Below are positions 7,131-14,925 of a stretch of 19,103 nt of DNA, in pieces. The stretch's first letter is position 1. Every line of letters starts with the position of its first letter. This DNA comes from UBA6019 sp035535055 (GTDB taxonomy: Bacteria; Chloroflexota; Dormibacteria; Dormibacterales; Dormibacteraceae). The notes under the pieces are model-generated. The model was not told the DNA's origin, did not search any database, and saw nothing but the letters and a program-made list of their open reading frames with translations. Position numbers and translations under genes: made by a program. The DNA lies in NCBI GenBank assembly GCA_035535055.1, contig DATLQT010000042.1, positions 1-19,103 on the forward strand. Reading direction: 5' to 3'.

Positions 7131-7146
7131 TTTCGCCGGCGCGAAA
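7131..7146. promoter_or_regulatory. Operator-like inverted repeat upstream of the peptidase gene
   Basis: TTTCGC and GCGAAA are perfect inverted arms separated by 4 bases (CGGC). The repeat lies 15 bases upstream of the peptidase ATG, between the divergent peptidase and satP genes. It could be an operator or a 5'-leader hairpin; nothing in the window tells which. Confidence 0.3.
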
Positions 7147-7225
7147 TCCGGCGCCAGTATCGGCGATTGCGGCATGGCCCCGCAAGTGGTGGGCAGCTGA
7201 GGCCGGCTTGTCGCGCCCTGACGAA

Positions 7226-7254
7226 ATGACCCGTCCGGTGGTTGGTGCTATAAC
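7226..7254 (+). promoter_or_regulatory. Candidate sigma-70-type promoter for satP-acs
   Basis: A -35-like ATGACC (7226-7231) and a -10 TATAAC (7249-7254) are separated by exactly 17 bases. Transcription would start near 7261, giving a leader of about 70 nt before the satP ATG. TATAAC stands out in this G+C-rich sequence; the -35 matches the TTGACA consensus at only four positions. Confidence 0.5.
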
Positions 7255-7330
7255 ACGGCGTGGATTGCGTGTCCGCGCGAATCCATCCCATTTCGGGAAC
7301 ACCAGCCGATTCGGCAAGGAAGTGAAGGCG

Positions 7331-7939
7331 ATGGCTGAAGAAAGAGCGGTTGTCTCGGTTCCCGCGATTGCGAACCCGGCGGCACTCGGATTAGGCGGGT
7401 TCGCGCTCACCACCTTCGTGCTCAGCACGCACAACGCGTTCCCCTCCGCGGCGCCCGACCTGACCTGGCTCGGGCTGGCCTTCTTCTACGGCGGGCTCGG
7501 GCAGTTCGCGGCCGGGATGTGGGAGTTCAAGACCGGGAACACCTTCGGGGCGACCGCCTTCTCGACCTACGGCGCCTTCTGGATGTCGCTGGCGACTTTC
7601 GTCGTCCTTGTCCTCGGCGGCAAGGTTCCGGCGGGGGACATCCTCACCGACCTAGGCTGGTTCGTGCTCGCCTTCGCGATCTTCAACACCTACATGCTTA
7701 TCTGGAGCGCCAGGGTCAGCATGGCCGTCTTCCTGGTCTTCCTGACCTTGGAGATAACAGAGATCCTGCTCTTCATTGGCTACTTCGGCGGCAGCGGCGC
7801 CGGCCAGGGACTCACCTCCATCGGAGGGTATGTCGGCATCCTGACCGCCCTGGTCGCCTGGTACGCATCGGCCGCAACGGTTGCCAACAGCATGCGGGTG
7901 CGGCCCATCCTCCCGGTCGGGAGCCCGCTCTGGAAGTAG
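7331..7939 (+). CDS. satP: Acetate uptake transporter, GPR1/FUN34/YaaH (SatP) family
   Basis: 202-residue integral membrane protein with six hydrophobic segments, which imports acetate (and succinate in E. coli SatP). The family signature NPAALGLGGFALTTFVLS opens the protein, followed by GLAFFYGGLGQFAAGMWEF and GNTFGATAFSTYGAFW, the constriction-site region of the channel-like fold. The ATG at 7331 is preceded by AAGGAAGTGAAGG; earlier in-frame starts would add an unrelated hydrophilic leader. The gene is followed by acs on the same strand after a 117-base gap containing a hairpin. Together they import acetate and activate it to acetyl-CoA. Confidence 0.95.
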   Translation: MAEERAVVSVPAIANPAALGLGGFALTTFVLSTHNAFPSAAPDLTWLGLAFFYGGLGQFAAGMWEFKTGNTFGATAFSTYGAFWMSLATFVVLVLGGKVPAGDILTDLGWFVLAFAIFNTYMLIWSARVSMAVFLVFLTLEITEILLFIGYFGGSGAGQGLTSIGGYVGILTALVAWYASAATVANSMRVRPILPVGSPLWK

Positions 7940-7989
7940 GAGACCAGTTCGGCTCGCCTTCAAACACGGGAATCACGTCACAGGAATAG

Positions 7990-8030
7990 GCTTGCGGCAG
8001 GGGAAGAGCCTTCTTCTTCCTGCCGCAAGC
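7990..8030 (+). terminator. Hairpin between satP and acs (terminator or attenuator)
   Basis: A perfect 12-bp inverted repeat, GCTTGCGGCAGG at 7990-8001 and CCTGCCGCAAGC at 8019-8030, encloses a 17-base loop. GAAGA and TCTTC in the loop can extend the stem past a small bulge. No U-run follows, so it is not a classical intrinsic terminator. It could lower acs expression relative to satP, protect an mRNA end or be a protein-binding site. Confidence 0.6.
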
Positions 8031-8056
8031 GACATCTGAACCACTGAGGAGATTCC

Positions 8057-10033
8057 ATGAGCGCCAGCGAAACCGGCGGTCACGCGATCGAGACGATGCA
8101 GGTCGAGGAGCGGAGGTTCCCGCCCCCGGCCGAGTTCGCGGCGCAGGCCAACGCCAAGCCCGACATCTACGAGAAGTCCTTCGACGACTTCTGGACCGAG
8201 CAGGGGAATAAGCGCGTCAAATGGTTCAAGCCCTTCGAGCAGCTCTACGAGTGGAAGCCCCCCTTCGCCAAGTTCTACCTCGGCGGCAAGCTCAACGTCA
8301 CCTACAACTGCGTCGACCGCCACGTCGAGGCTGGCTTCGGATCCAAGGTCGCCTACCACTGGGAGGGCGAGCCCGTCGGGGAGACCCGGACCATAACCTT
8401 CTCCGACCTGTTGGGTGACGTGGTCCAGCTTGCCAACGGGCTCAAAAAGCTGGGTGTAAAACGTGGGACGCCGGTCGGGATCTACATGGGGATGGTTCCC
8501 GAGCTGCCGATCGCCATGCTCGCCTGCGCGCGGCTCGGCGCCCCCTTCACCGTGGTCTTCGGCGGTTTCAGCGGCGAGTCGCTCTCTGGCCGCATGAACG
8601 ACATGTCGTGCGAGCTGATGATCACCCAGGACAAGGCTTGGCGGCGCGGCAGCGCGGTACCGCTCAAGGGCAACGTGGACTCGGCCCTGGAGAACTCGCC
8701 GACCGTGAAGCAATGCGTAGTCTTCAAGCGCGTCGACGGGGACGTCCCGATGCAGGAGGGGCGTGACCTCTGGTGGCACGACATGATCGCCGGACAGTCA
8801 CGGGACGCGGCCAGCTGTCCGTGCGAGGAGATGGACGCCGAGGACCTCCTTTACCTGCTCTACACGAGCGGTACGACGGCCAAGCCGAAGGGCATCATGC
8901 ACACGACCGGCGGCTACCTGGTCGGCGTGGCGACGACGCACCATTACATCTTTGACATCAAGCCGGACACCGTCTTCTGGTGCGCGGCCGACGTCGGCTG
9001 GGTCACGGGCCACAGCTACATCGTCTTCGGGCCGCTCTGCAACGGCACCACCGGGATCATGTACGAGGGCACGCCCGATTTCCCCGACAAGGACCGCTGG
9101 TGGGACATCATCGAGCGCTACAAGGTCAACGTCCTCTATACGGCGCCGACCGCCATCCGGACCCACATGAAGTGGGGACCCGAGTACGCGGCCAAGCACG
9201 ACCTCTCCTCGCTCAAGTTGCTGGGGTCGGTCGGCGAGCCGATCAACCCCGAGGCATGGATCTGGTACCGCGAGCACATCGGCGGCAACCGGACGCCCGT
9301 CGTCGACACCTGGTGGCAGACCGAGACGGGGATGATCCTGATCACCCCGCTGCCGGGCATCACCACGCTCAAGCCGGGCAGCGCCACCCAGCCCTTCCCG
9401 ACCGTCGACGCGGCGGTCTACGACGGGGAGGGGAACATGGTTCCCCCCGGCGGCGGCGGCTACCTCGTCATCCGCAAGCCCTGGCCGGCGATGCTGCGCG
9501 GCATCTTCGGCGACCCCGAACGCTACCAGTCGACCTATTGGAGCCGCTACAAGGACACCTACTTCGTCGGTGACGGCGCCCGGGTGGACGAGGACGGCGA
9601 CTTCTGGCTGCTCGGCCGCGTCGACGACGTCATGAACGTCTCCGGTCACCGCATCTCGACCATCGAGATCGAGAGCGCGCTGGTCAGCCACCCCGCCGTC
9701 GCCGAGGCGGCGGTGGCCGGCCGCAACGACGCCCAGACCGGCCAGGCGATCGTCGCTTACGTGACCCTCAAGGGCGGCCAGGAGGGCTCGCCGGAGCGGC
9801 TGAAGGAACTGCGTGACCACGTCGGCATCAAGATCGGTAAGTTCGCGGCGCCCGCCAACATCGTGTTCACGCCGGAGCTTCCCAAGACCCGCTCCGGCAA
9901 GATCATGCGGCGCCTGCTGCGCGACGTCGCCGAGAACCGCTCATTGGGCGATACGACCACCCTCGCTGACCCCGCGGTGGTCGACGAGATCGCCCGCCGG
10001 GGCAGGGAGGAGGCGGCGAAGGAGGAGACCTAG
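8057..10033 (+). CDS. acs: Acetyl-CoA synthetase (AMP-forming acetate-CoA ligase)
   Basis: 658-residue cytoplasmic ligase, full length for Acs, converting acetate, ATP and CoA to acetyl-CoA, AMP and PPi. Motifs in order: the N-terminal Acs cap (SFDDFWTEQGNKRVKWFKPF), the ATP-loop YTSGTTAKPKG at 269-279, ADVGWVTGHSY, DTWWQTETGM with the tryptophan that limits the acyl pocket to acetate, the hinge region GRVDDVMNVSGHRIST, and the C-terminal TRSGKIMRR whose catalytic lysine (K615) is the usual site of inhibitory acetylation. The ATP loop has Ala275 where most Acs proteins have Gly. GAGGAG lies 5-10 nt before the ATG. The gene is downstream of satP and 26 nt upstream of an amidohydrolase-fold gene. 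Confidence 0.96.
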   Translation: MSASETGGHAIETMQVEERRFPPPAEFAAQANAKPDIYEKSFDDFWTEQGNKRVKWFKPFEQLYEWKPPFAKFYLGGKLNVTYNCVDRHVEAGFGSKVAYHWEGEPVGETRTITFSDLLGDVVQLANGLKKLGVKRGTPVGIYMGMVPELPIAMLACARLGAPFTVVFGGFSGESLSGRMNDMSCELMITQDKAWRRGSAVPLKGNVDSALENSPTVKQCVVFKRVDGDVPMQEGRDLWWHDMIAGQSRDAASCPCEEMDAEDLLYLLYTSGTTAKPKGIMHTTGGYLVGVATTHHYIFDIKPDTVFWCAADVGWVTGHSYIVFGPLCNGTTGIMYEGTPDFPDKDRWWDIIERYKVNVLYTAPTAIRTHMKWGPEYAAKHDLSSLKLLGSVGEPINPEAWIWYREHIGGNRTPVVDTWWQTETGMILITPLPGITTLKPGSATQPFPTVDAAVYDGEGNMVPPGGGGYLVIRKPWPAMLRGIFGDPERYQSTYWSRYKDTYFVGDGARVDEDGDFWLLGRVDDVMNVSGHRISTIEIESALVSHPAVAEAAVAGRNDAQTGQAIVAYVTLKGGQEGSPERLKELRDHVGIKIGKFAAPANIVFTPELPKTRSGKIMRRLLRDVAENRSLGDTTTLADPAVVDEIARRGREEAAKEET

Positions 10034-10059
10034 CCGAGGCTTGACGGTCTGAGACGTCG

Positions 10060-11058
10060 ATGCGAAGGGTCGATGCCTTTTCGCATGTCCTGCCGGCGGG
10101 ATACCGGTCGCGCCTGGAGCGGCACCTGGAGTCGAGTCTAGGCGCCGACCAGCTGCGCTACTACCGGGAGGGCGTCTTCGACTTCGACCCCACGCTGACC
10201 GACCTCGAGGCGCGCCGGCGGGCGCTGGAGCCGTTCGGCGACCTGGCCCAGGTGCTGGTGCTGGCGGTGCCGCCGCTGGAGGAGGTCGGTCCGCCCACGG
10301 TGTCGGCGTCGTTCGCGCGGCTAGCGAACGAGGAGATGGCGGACCTGGTGCGACGCCACCCGGACTGCTTCGCCGGCTTCGCTGCGGCGCTGCCCCTCAA
10401 CGACGTAGAGGCCTCACTGGAGGAGATGGAACGCGCCACCGGCGACCTCGGCGCGCTCGGCTTCCAGCTCTTCACCAACGTCAACGGCCTCCCGCTCGAC
10501 GACCCGCGCTTCGACCCGCTCCTGGGTGCGGCCGAACGGCTCGACCGGGCCCTCTGGCTGCACCCGACCCGGAATGCCGCCTGGCCGGACTACCCGGCCG
10601 AGAAGCGCTCCGACTATGGGCTCTGGTGGTCCCTCGGCTGGCCGTATGAGACCGCTGCAGCCCTTTCCAGGCTGGTCTACTCCGGCCGGATGGAGGCCCA
10701 CCCGAACCTGAAGCTGATCGCCCACCATGGCGGCGGCATGGTGCCTCATTTCCCCTCGAGGCTGGCGATGGGGCCGGGCGCGCGGCAGGTCGCCGGCGGC
10801 CTTCCCCGGCCACCGCTCGAGTACTTCCGGCGCTTCTACGCCGATACCGCCCTCTTCGGTGCCTCCAACGCGGTGCGTTGCGTCCTCGAGTTCTTCGGCC
10901 CTGACCACGTACTCTTCGGCACCGACATGCCGCTCGGCCCGCCCAGCGCGACGGCGGACACCATCGCCGACCTCGAGTCGCTGGGCCTGCCCGAGGCCGA
11001 ACTTGCCCTGGTCTTCTCGGGCAACGCGGCCCGGGTTCTGGGCGTCGCGACGCCATAA
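10060..11058 (+). CDS. Amidohydrolase-2 (ACMSD-like) family metal-dependent hydrolase/decarboxylase
   Basis: 332-residue TIM-barrel protein related to aminocarboxymuconate-semialdehyde decarboxylase, resorcylate decarboxylases and similar enzymes; the substrate is unknown. Metal-site elements are H168 in LWLHPTRN, H222-H223 in IAHHGGGMVP and D289 in LFGTDMP. The N-terminal HxH of most members reads FSH here (VDAFSHVLP, residues 4-12), so the first histidine is a phenylalanine at position 7 and only H9 remains. Hence metal content or activity may differ. Its proximity to acs (26 nt, same strand) suggests co-transcription, but a link to acetate metabolism is only inference. There is no Shine-Dalgarno. 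Confidence 0.88.
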   Translation: MRRVDAFSHVLPAGYRSRLERHLESSLGADQLRYYREGVFDFDPTLTDLEARRRALEPFGDLAQVLVLAVPPLEEVGPPTVSASFARLANEEMADLVRRHPDCFAGFAAALPLNDVEASLEEMERATGDLGALGFQLFTNVNGLPLDDPRFDPLLGAAERLDRALWLHPTRNAAWPDYPAEKRSDYGLWWSLGWPYETAAALSRLVYSGRMEAHPNLKLIAHHGGGMVPHFPSRLAMGPGARQVAGGLPRPPLEYFRRFYADTALFGASNAVRCVLEFFGPDHVLFGTDMPLGPPSATADTIADLESLGLPEAELALVFSGNAARVLGVATP

Positions 11059-11059
11059 C

Positions 11060-11350
11060 GGACGAGGCGGTCGATCCCGACCACCTCGTACTCGGTGACT
11101 CCCGTCACCTCGAGGGAGAGGGCCTCGGCGATGGCATCCCGGAGGTCTCCCTGGCTGGTGTTGGCGAGGTCCTCCACCGAATCGTAGAAGTCGACGGCCA
11201 CCGCTTCGCCGGTGGCTCGGTTGAGCAGCCAGGCGGCCCCCCGATGCCCGGCCCTCGCGGAGACCGGCGCCCTCAGCTCGCGATCGACTCCAGCGTCTCC
11301 TCCGAGACCGGCAGCGATCTGGCTCGTGCCTGGGTGATAAGGGCGAACAT
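11060..11350 (-). pseudogene. Frameshifted monooxygenase-like (dimeric alpha/beta barrel) protein remnant
   Basis: The frame from the ATG at 11350 reads MFALITQARARSLPVSEETL and then stops at a TGA at 11275-11273. The reading continues in the -1 frame as ELRAPVSARAGHRGAAWLLN, then GEAVAVDFYDSVEDLANTS and VTGVTEYEVVGID. Joined, this is the usual layout of a small antibiotic-biosynthesis-monooxygenase-like protein (start MFA..., GxxGA...L-x-R-x-TGEA, terminal YEVVG). A single missing base near ATCGCGAGC explains the break. The normal stop is also absent: the second frame runs on, antisense, into the amidohydrolase gene. Two lesions favour a true pseudogene over a single sequencing error. Family assignment is tentative. 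Confidence 0.6.
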
Positions 11351-11395
11351 GCCCGCCGGCTCTACCCGTCGCCGCGGCCCGTGTCGAGCCGCCGC

Positions 11396-11453
11396 GTTCC
11401 CTCACCGAGAACCTGACTTAGGGCCCAACGTTCCCTCAACAAGGAATCTGACC
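11396..11453. repeat. Pair of imperfect ~24-bp direct repeats, possible IS end
   Basis: GTTCCCTCA begins both copies (11396 and 11430, offset 34 bases), and each ends in a CTGAC element (ACCTGACT and ATCTGACC). They lie about 40-100 bases upstream of the transposase remnant, where paired transposase-binding sites of an insertion sequence would be expected. No matching opposite end was found in the window. Confidence 0.4.
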
Positions 11454-11492
11454 GAAGCCAGTCGCGACGGGTCCTTGGGCGGAGCGGAGGGG

Positions 11493-11640
11493 ATGCGGAT
11501 CAAGGAGTGGTACGAGCTGGCTGACGAGTTGAGGGAGCGCTACTGGGCGTCGAGGCGGCGGGATCGGGGTGAGATCCTCGACGCCTTCTGCCTGGCCACG
11601 GGCTACAACCGGCGCTACGCGATGGCGGTGTTGAGGGGCC
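11493..11640 (+). pseudogene. Truncated transposase (N-terminal helix-turn-helix of a DDE/integrase-type transposase)
   Basis: From the ATG at 11493 the frame encodes about 49 recognisable residues, MRIKEWYELADELRERYWAS and then ILDAFCLATGYNRRYAMAVL. This is the helical N-terminus typical of integrase-core transposases whose next part would be the DDE domain. After about 11640 the similarity stops and sequence of another origin follows, so the catalytic domain is lost. The frame stays open further only as Arg/Pro/Ser-rich shadow sequence. It is probably a dead insertion-sequence fragment. Confidence 0.65.
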
Positions 11641-11644
11641 GCCC

Positions 11645-11934
11645 ATCACGACCTTCCTCGCCGGGACCGCGGCGGAGGCGAGGCGGGCCGGCTTCGAGAA
11701 CCCGCAGAGCGCGGGCTTCGACGACGACGCCATCGTCGGCCGCTGGTCCAGCCGCCTCGGAGCCGGGTCGGTGGCCGAGGTCGCTCTGCGGCGGTTGCGG
11801 AACGGGTGGCCGAATTGGTCGGAGAGCCTGCCAACTAGGCGGCCATCGGCCGCCTGGCCGGCATCCTCCTCGACCGCGGGCGCCTGGAGGGGAACGAGGC
11901 GGTCGCCGCGGTAGGCGACTCGCGCCAGCCCTGA
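11645..11934 (+). pseudogene. Decayed C-terminal fragment, possibly of an M41-like peptidase
   Basis: One frame gives ITTFLAGTAAEARRAGFENP followed by QSAGFDDDAIVGRW. The neighbouring frame then gives AVAERVAELVGEPAN, an amber TAG at 11836-11838, and AAIGRLAGILLDRGRLEGNE to a TGA at 11932-11934. The pattern of an AGxAAE helix, a DD-A helix, N-W-x-AI and a closing LL...L-x-G-x-E helix resembles the C-terminal helical part of FtsH/M41-like peptidases. The TAG occupies the place of the usual Trp. A frame change near 11785-11795 and the stop show it is non-functional. The family is a tentative reading from these short motifs. Confidence 0.4.
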
Positions 11935-11943
11935 GCCGGGACC

Positions 11944-12459
11944 CTACGCCGAGGTCGAGCCGACGACCGTGAGCAGCCTGGTCGCAGCCACCGGCTGCCG
12001 CGATACCAGCAGGACCGGGTGCTTGCACCTGTGCGAGAGCTCGTGGCTCACGCTGCCAAGGAGCATCTCGGCCATCCCTCCGCGTCCCCTTCTGCCCACG
12101 ACCACGAGGTCGGCCTGCTCTTCATCCGCGACGGCGCTGATGACGGCGGCCGGACGGCCGTCGCGAACGAGCGTGCGATGGTCGAGACCGGACGCCGTCA
12201 GTGGCGCGCACCACTTCTGCTCGAACTCGCGGCGCATCTCCGATCTCCATTCCGGGTCGAGCTCGACTGGCACCACCGGCACTCCGTAGCCGGCTCCGAA
12301 CTCGTAGTAGCCGGGAGCCGGGATGACGAGGACGGCGACGATCTCGGCACCGGAAGACCGCGCCAGCCGGATCGCCCAGGCCAAGGCCTGGCCCGCCTGC
12401 ACCGACCCGTCGACGCCGACGACTATCTTCCGGATCAAATCCTGCCCCGTCACGGTCAT
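11944..12459 (-). CDS. Universal stress protein (UspA family, ATP-binding type)
   Basis: 171-residue cytoplasmic protein. The Usp fold is shown by IRKIVVGVDGS at the N-terminus, and the ATP-binding signature G-2x-G-9x-G(S/T) is intact in VVGRRGRGGMAEMLLGSVS, followed by HRCKHPVLLVS. The ATG at 12459 follows AAGGAGG (12463-12469) at only 3 bases; a GTG two codons further gives 9 bases and is an alternative. An upstream ATG at 12492 would place the Shine-Dalgarno inside the gene. It is intact and well preserved, although it lies between decayed genes on both sides. Confidence 0.93.
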   Translation of the reverse strand: MTVTGQDLIRKIVVGVDGSVQAGQALAWAIRLARSSGAEIVAVLVIPAPGYYEFGAGYGVPVVPVELDPEWRSEMRREFEQKWCAPLTASGLDHRTLVRDGRPAAVISAVADEEQADLVVVGRRGRGGMAEMLLGSVSHELSHRCKHPVLLVSRQPVAATRLLTVVGSTSA

Positions 12460-12481
12460 CTGCCTCCTTGGCTGAGTCTCA

Positions 12482-12880
12482 CTAGCCAGCATCGGGCCGC
12501 GGACGATCTGGGTTCAGGGCCCATCGGCCCCCCGCGAAGGGGACCGCCCTCGCGGACACCCTGAGCCGCAAGGCCGGTCCGTCCTCCGGCAGGTCGCGGA
12601 AGGTCACGGTGTATCCGACGTCGCGGAGGCAGCCGCCGACGGTGGGATCGACCAGCCCGCCGGTCATCTCGGGCGCCCGCAGCGCCGCCTCGATCGCCTC
12701 CTCCAGCAGCGGAGAGAGCGCGAACTCGCCCCCCGAGGCCGCGTTGAGCCGGGAAAGGTCGGAGTCCCCGCGGAAGCGGCTGCAGGCCCGATCCACCAGC
12801 TCCAGCTCCGCCGCGACCAGCTCCCGGGCTTCCGCCAGCAGCGCGAGATCCTCGACGACGACTGCGTTCTCACAGCCCAT
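12482..12880 (-). pseudogene. apbE: Truncated ApbE (FAD:protein FMN transferase) N-terminal half
   Basis: 132 residues match the first half of ApbE, the enzyme that transfers FMN from FAD to Thr/Ser of flavoproteins: MGCENAVVVEDL, then DRACSRFRGDSDLSRLNAAS, LSPLLEEAIEAALRA and TGGLVDPTVGGCL. ApbE proteins are usually about 280-340 residues. Here the reading ends at a TAG after WALNPDRPRPDAG, and the C-terminal half, including the Asp/Thr Mg-binding site and the DLGxxxKG region, is missing because the universal stress protein gene follows at once. It is most likely a deletion remnant. The ATG overlaps the end of the Pro-rich membrane protein by 11 nt, so it was once an operon member. Confidence 0.8.
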
Positions 12881-13298
12881 GGCGGCGATACCTGCCGAGT
12901 CGGCACGGGTGACTCAGGGTCGAGACGCAGGGAGGCGGCGGCGGTGGCGGGGCGGGCGCGCCACCGGGGGCGGGAGCCCCGCCGGGAGCGGCCACGGGTC
13001 CCGTCGATGGCCGCGACGGCACCACGCCCGGGCGTCCGCCCCGGGTAGGGATTGCGAACCACCTGGGTGACCACGATCGGCGGCGGGGGCGTCTGCTGTA
13101 TCGGCACCGCGAGGTCGGGCACGACCGGCGGCCTTCGGTGCTGGGTAACCGTCTGCCCGAGAACGTCGTCTCGGCGGCCACCGAGAAGAGGGCGCTGAGA
13201 CCGATCGCCCCGCCGACGCCGCCGGCGGTGGCGAGCCACACGGCCCACAGCGCGCGGTCGCGGGAGGCGGCCAGCCGGCGCCGGTCGAGGTCAGCCAT
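12870..13298 (-). CDS. Pro-rich single-span membrane protein with disturbed reading frame
   Basis: The ATG at 13298 overlaps the preceding TGA (ATGGCTGA). The frame gives MADLDRRRLAASRDRALWAV with one membrane span (about residues 16-44), then turns into Arg/Ser-rich sequence. In the middle, the next frame reads TVTQHRRPPVVPDLAVPIQQ and PPIVVTQVVRNPYPG, with codon use like a real gene and resembling the RPVVTRTVDVYDPPP part of the neighbouring Pro-rich protein. The first frame then resumes with an Ala/Gly/Pro-rich tail ending HGL. Two compensating indels (near 13155 and near 13020) would explain this. The open frame is continuous (142 residues), so it may be a diverged gene, a pseudogene or a sequencing artefact. 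Function unknown. Confidence 0.5.
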   Translation of the reverse strand: MADLDRRRLAASRDRALWAVWLATAGGVGGAIGLSALFSVAAETTFSGRRLPSTEGRRSCPTSRCRYSRRPRRRSWSPRWFAIPTRGGRPGVVPSRPSTGPVAAPGGAPAPGGAPAPPPPPPPCVSTLSHPCRLGRYRRHGL

Positions 13299-13668
13299 CG
13301 GGCTCGCCATCCCCGGGCTCGGTCGGGCCGGGGACCGGGGTCGGCGTTGACGCCGGGGTTGGCCGCGGGGTCGGCGGTGCGGCGACCTGGGGCACGGCCG
13401 TCGGGCGAGGGGCGACGGAGGGCGGCGGGTCGTAGACGTCGACGGTCCGGGTCACCACCGGACGGGGCGGCGGTGTGAAGAGCGCCTGAGCGGCGAGCGG
13501 GGCGCCGCGGAGCTGGCCGCCGACCAAATGTTGGGGAGGCCGGGGATGGAGGCCGGTGAAGGGTTCGCCGCCGGCGGCGGCGGTGAGACCGGCGAAGACG
13601 CCGGCAGCGATCGTGAGGGCGGCGATCAGCCAGGGGCTGCCCGACGGACGCGGAGGATGAGCTGACAT
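13291..13668 (-). CDS. Pro/Thr-rich single-span membrane protein, unknown function
   Basis: 125 residues from the ATG at 13668: a short N-terminus (MSAHPPRPSGS), one membrane span (about residues 12-32, WLIAALTIAAGVFAGLTAAA) and a long Pro/Thr/Ala-rich extracytoplasmic part (TPPPRPVVTRTVDVYDPPPS, repeated PTP). An ATG at 13731 would add 21 residues and is less likely. No known domain is recognised. It heads a minus-strand set with the second Pro-rich protein and ApbE, and is divergent from an ECF sigma factor remnant. This layout suggests an envelope-associated, once flavin-related cluster (inference). Confidence 0.6.
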   Translation of the reverse strand: MSAHPPRPSGSPWLIAALTIAAGVFAGLTAAAGGEPFTGLHPRPPQHLVGGQLRGAPLAAQALFTPPPRPVVTRTVDVYDPPPSVAPRPTAVPQVAAPPTPRPTPASTPTPVPGPTEPGDGEPDG

Positions 13669-13807
13669 CGAAGAACCAACCACACAGCTCCGCTTGGCGC
13701 CGAAGTCGGAAGCGAACGCCCGAGACAGCACCGGGCTCGGCTCAGGGAGCGGGACGTAGACTCCCCGCGCAAGTGGTCGGCCTCCAGAGAGTCTTCTCCT
13801 GTAGCCC

Positions 13808-13943
13808 GTGAGCCAGCCGTATCACCCCGGGGACCCGGCCGACTTCGACCGGGCTCTACCGTGACAGCTACCCTCGGCTCTTCCGGACGGTCTACGCCGT
13901 CCTTTCCATCACCGTCGCCGGAGTCGAGTGCCTCAGCCGATAA
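13808..13943 (+). pseudogene. ECF sigma factor N-terminal remnant
   Basis: From a GTG at 13808 the sequence reads SQPYHPGDPADFDR, then after removing one G at the run CGGGCT it continues LYRDSYPRLFRTVYAVL, the classical region-2 opening of sigma-70 ECF factors (DFDxLYRxxYPRLxRTxYAVL). It then degenerates (SITVAGVECLSR) and stops at TAA 13941-13943. All of regions 2.2-4 are missing. Its end abuts the 3' end of the convergent proline dehydrogenase gene. A dead gene, short but recognisable. Confidence 0.6.
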
Positions 13944-14852
<909 letters not shown>

Positions 14853-14925
14853 CCGCCTGCGAGCGGACGCAATGTCCTTCGAGTCCTCGATCGCCGGCGA
14901 ACCCAGGAATGCAGCGGAGTTGCCG

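Noticed and set aside
5889..7229. 446-codon plus-strand open frame opposite the coiled-coil peptidase
   Set aside because: Antisense to a gene with signal peptide, coiled coil and catalytic motifs; the translation is Val/Ala/Leu-rich without any family signal.
7007..7330. N-terminal extension of satP from an upstream start at 7007
   Set aside because: The extra 108 residues are Arg/Ser-rich, overlap the divergent peptidase gene and the promoter, and the ATG at 7331 has its own ribosome site.
8798..9820. 340-codon minus-strand open frame opposite acs
   Set aside because: Antisense shadow of the Acs core, whose motifs are continuous on the plus strand.
11244..11972. 242-codon plus-strand open frame as a single gene
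   Set aside because: It is a composite: antisense of the monooxygenase-like remnant, then the transposase N-terminus, then an out-of-frame reading of the peptidase-like fragment.
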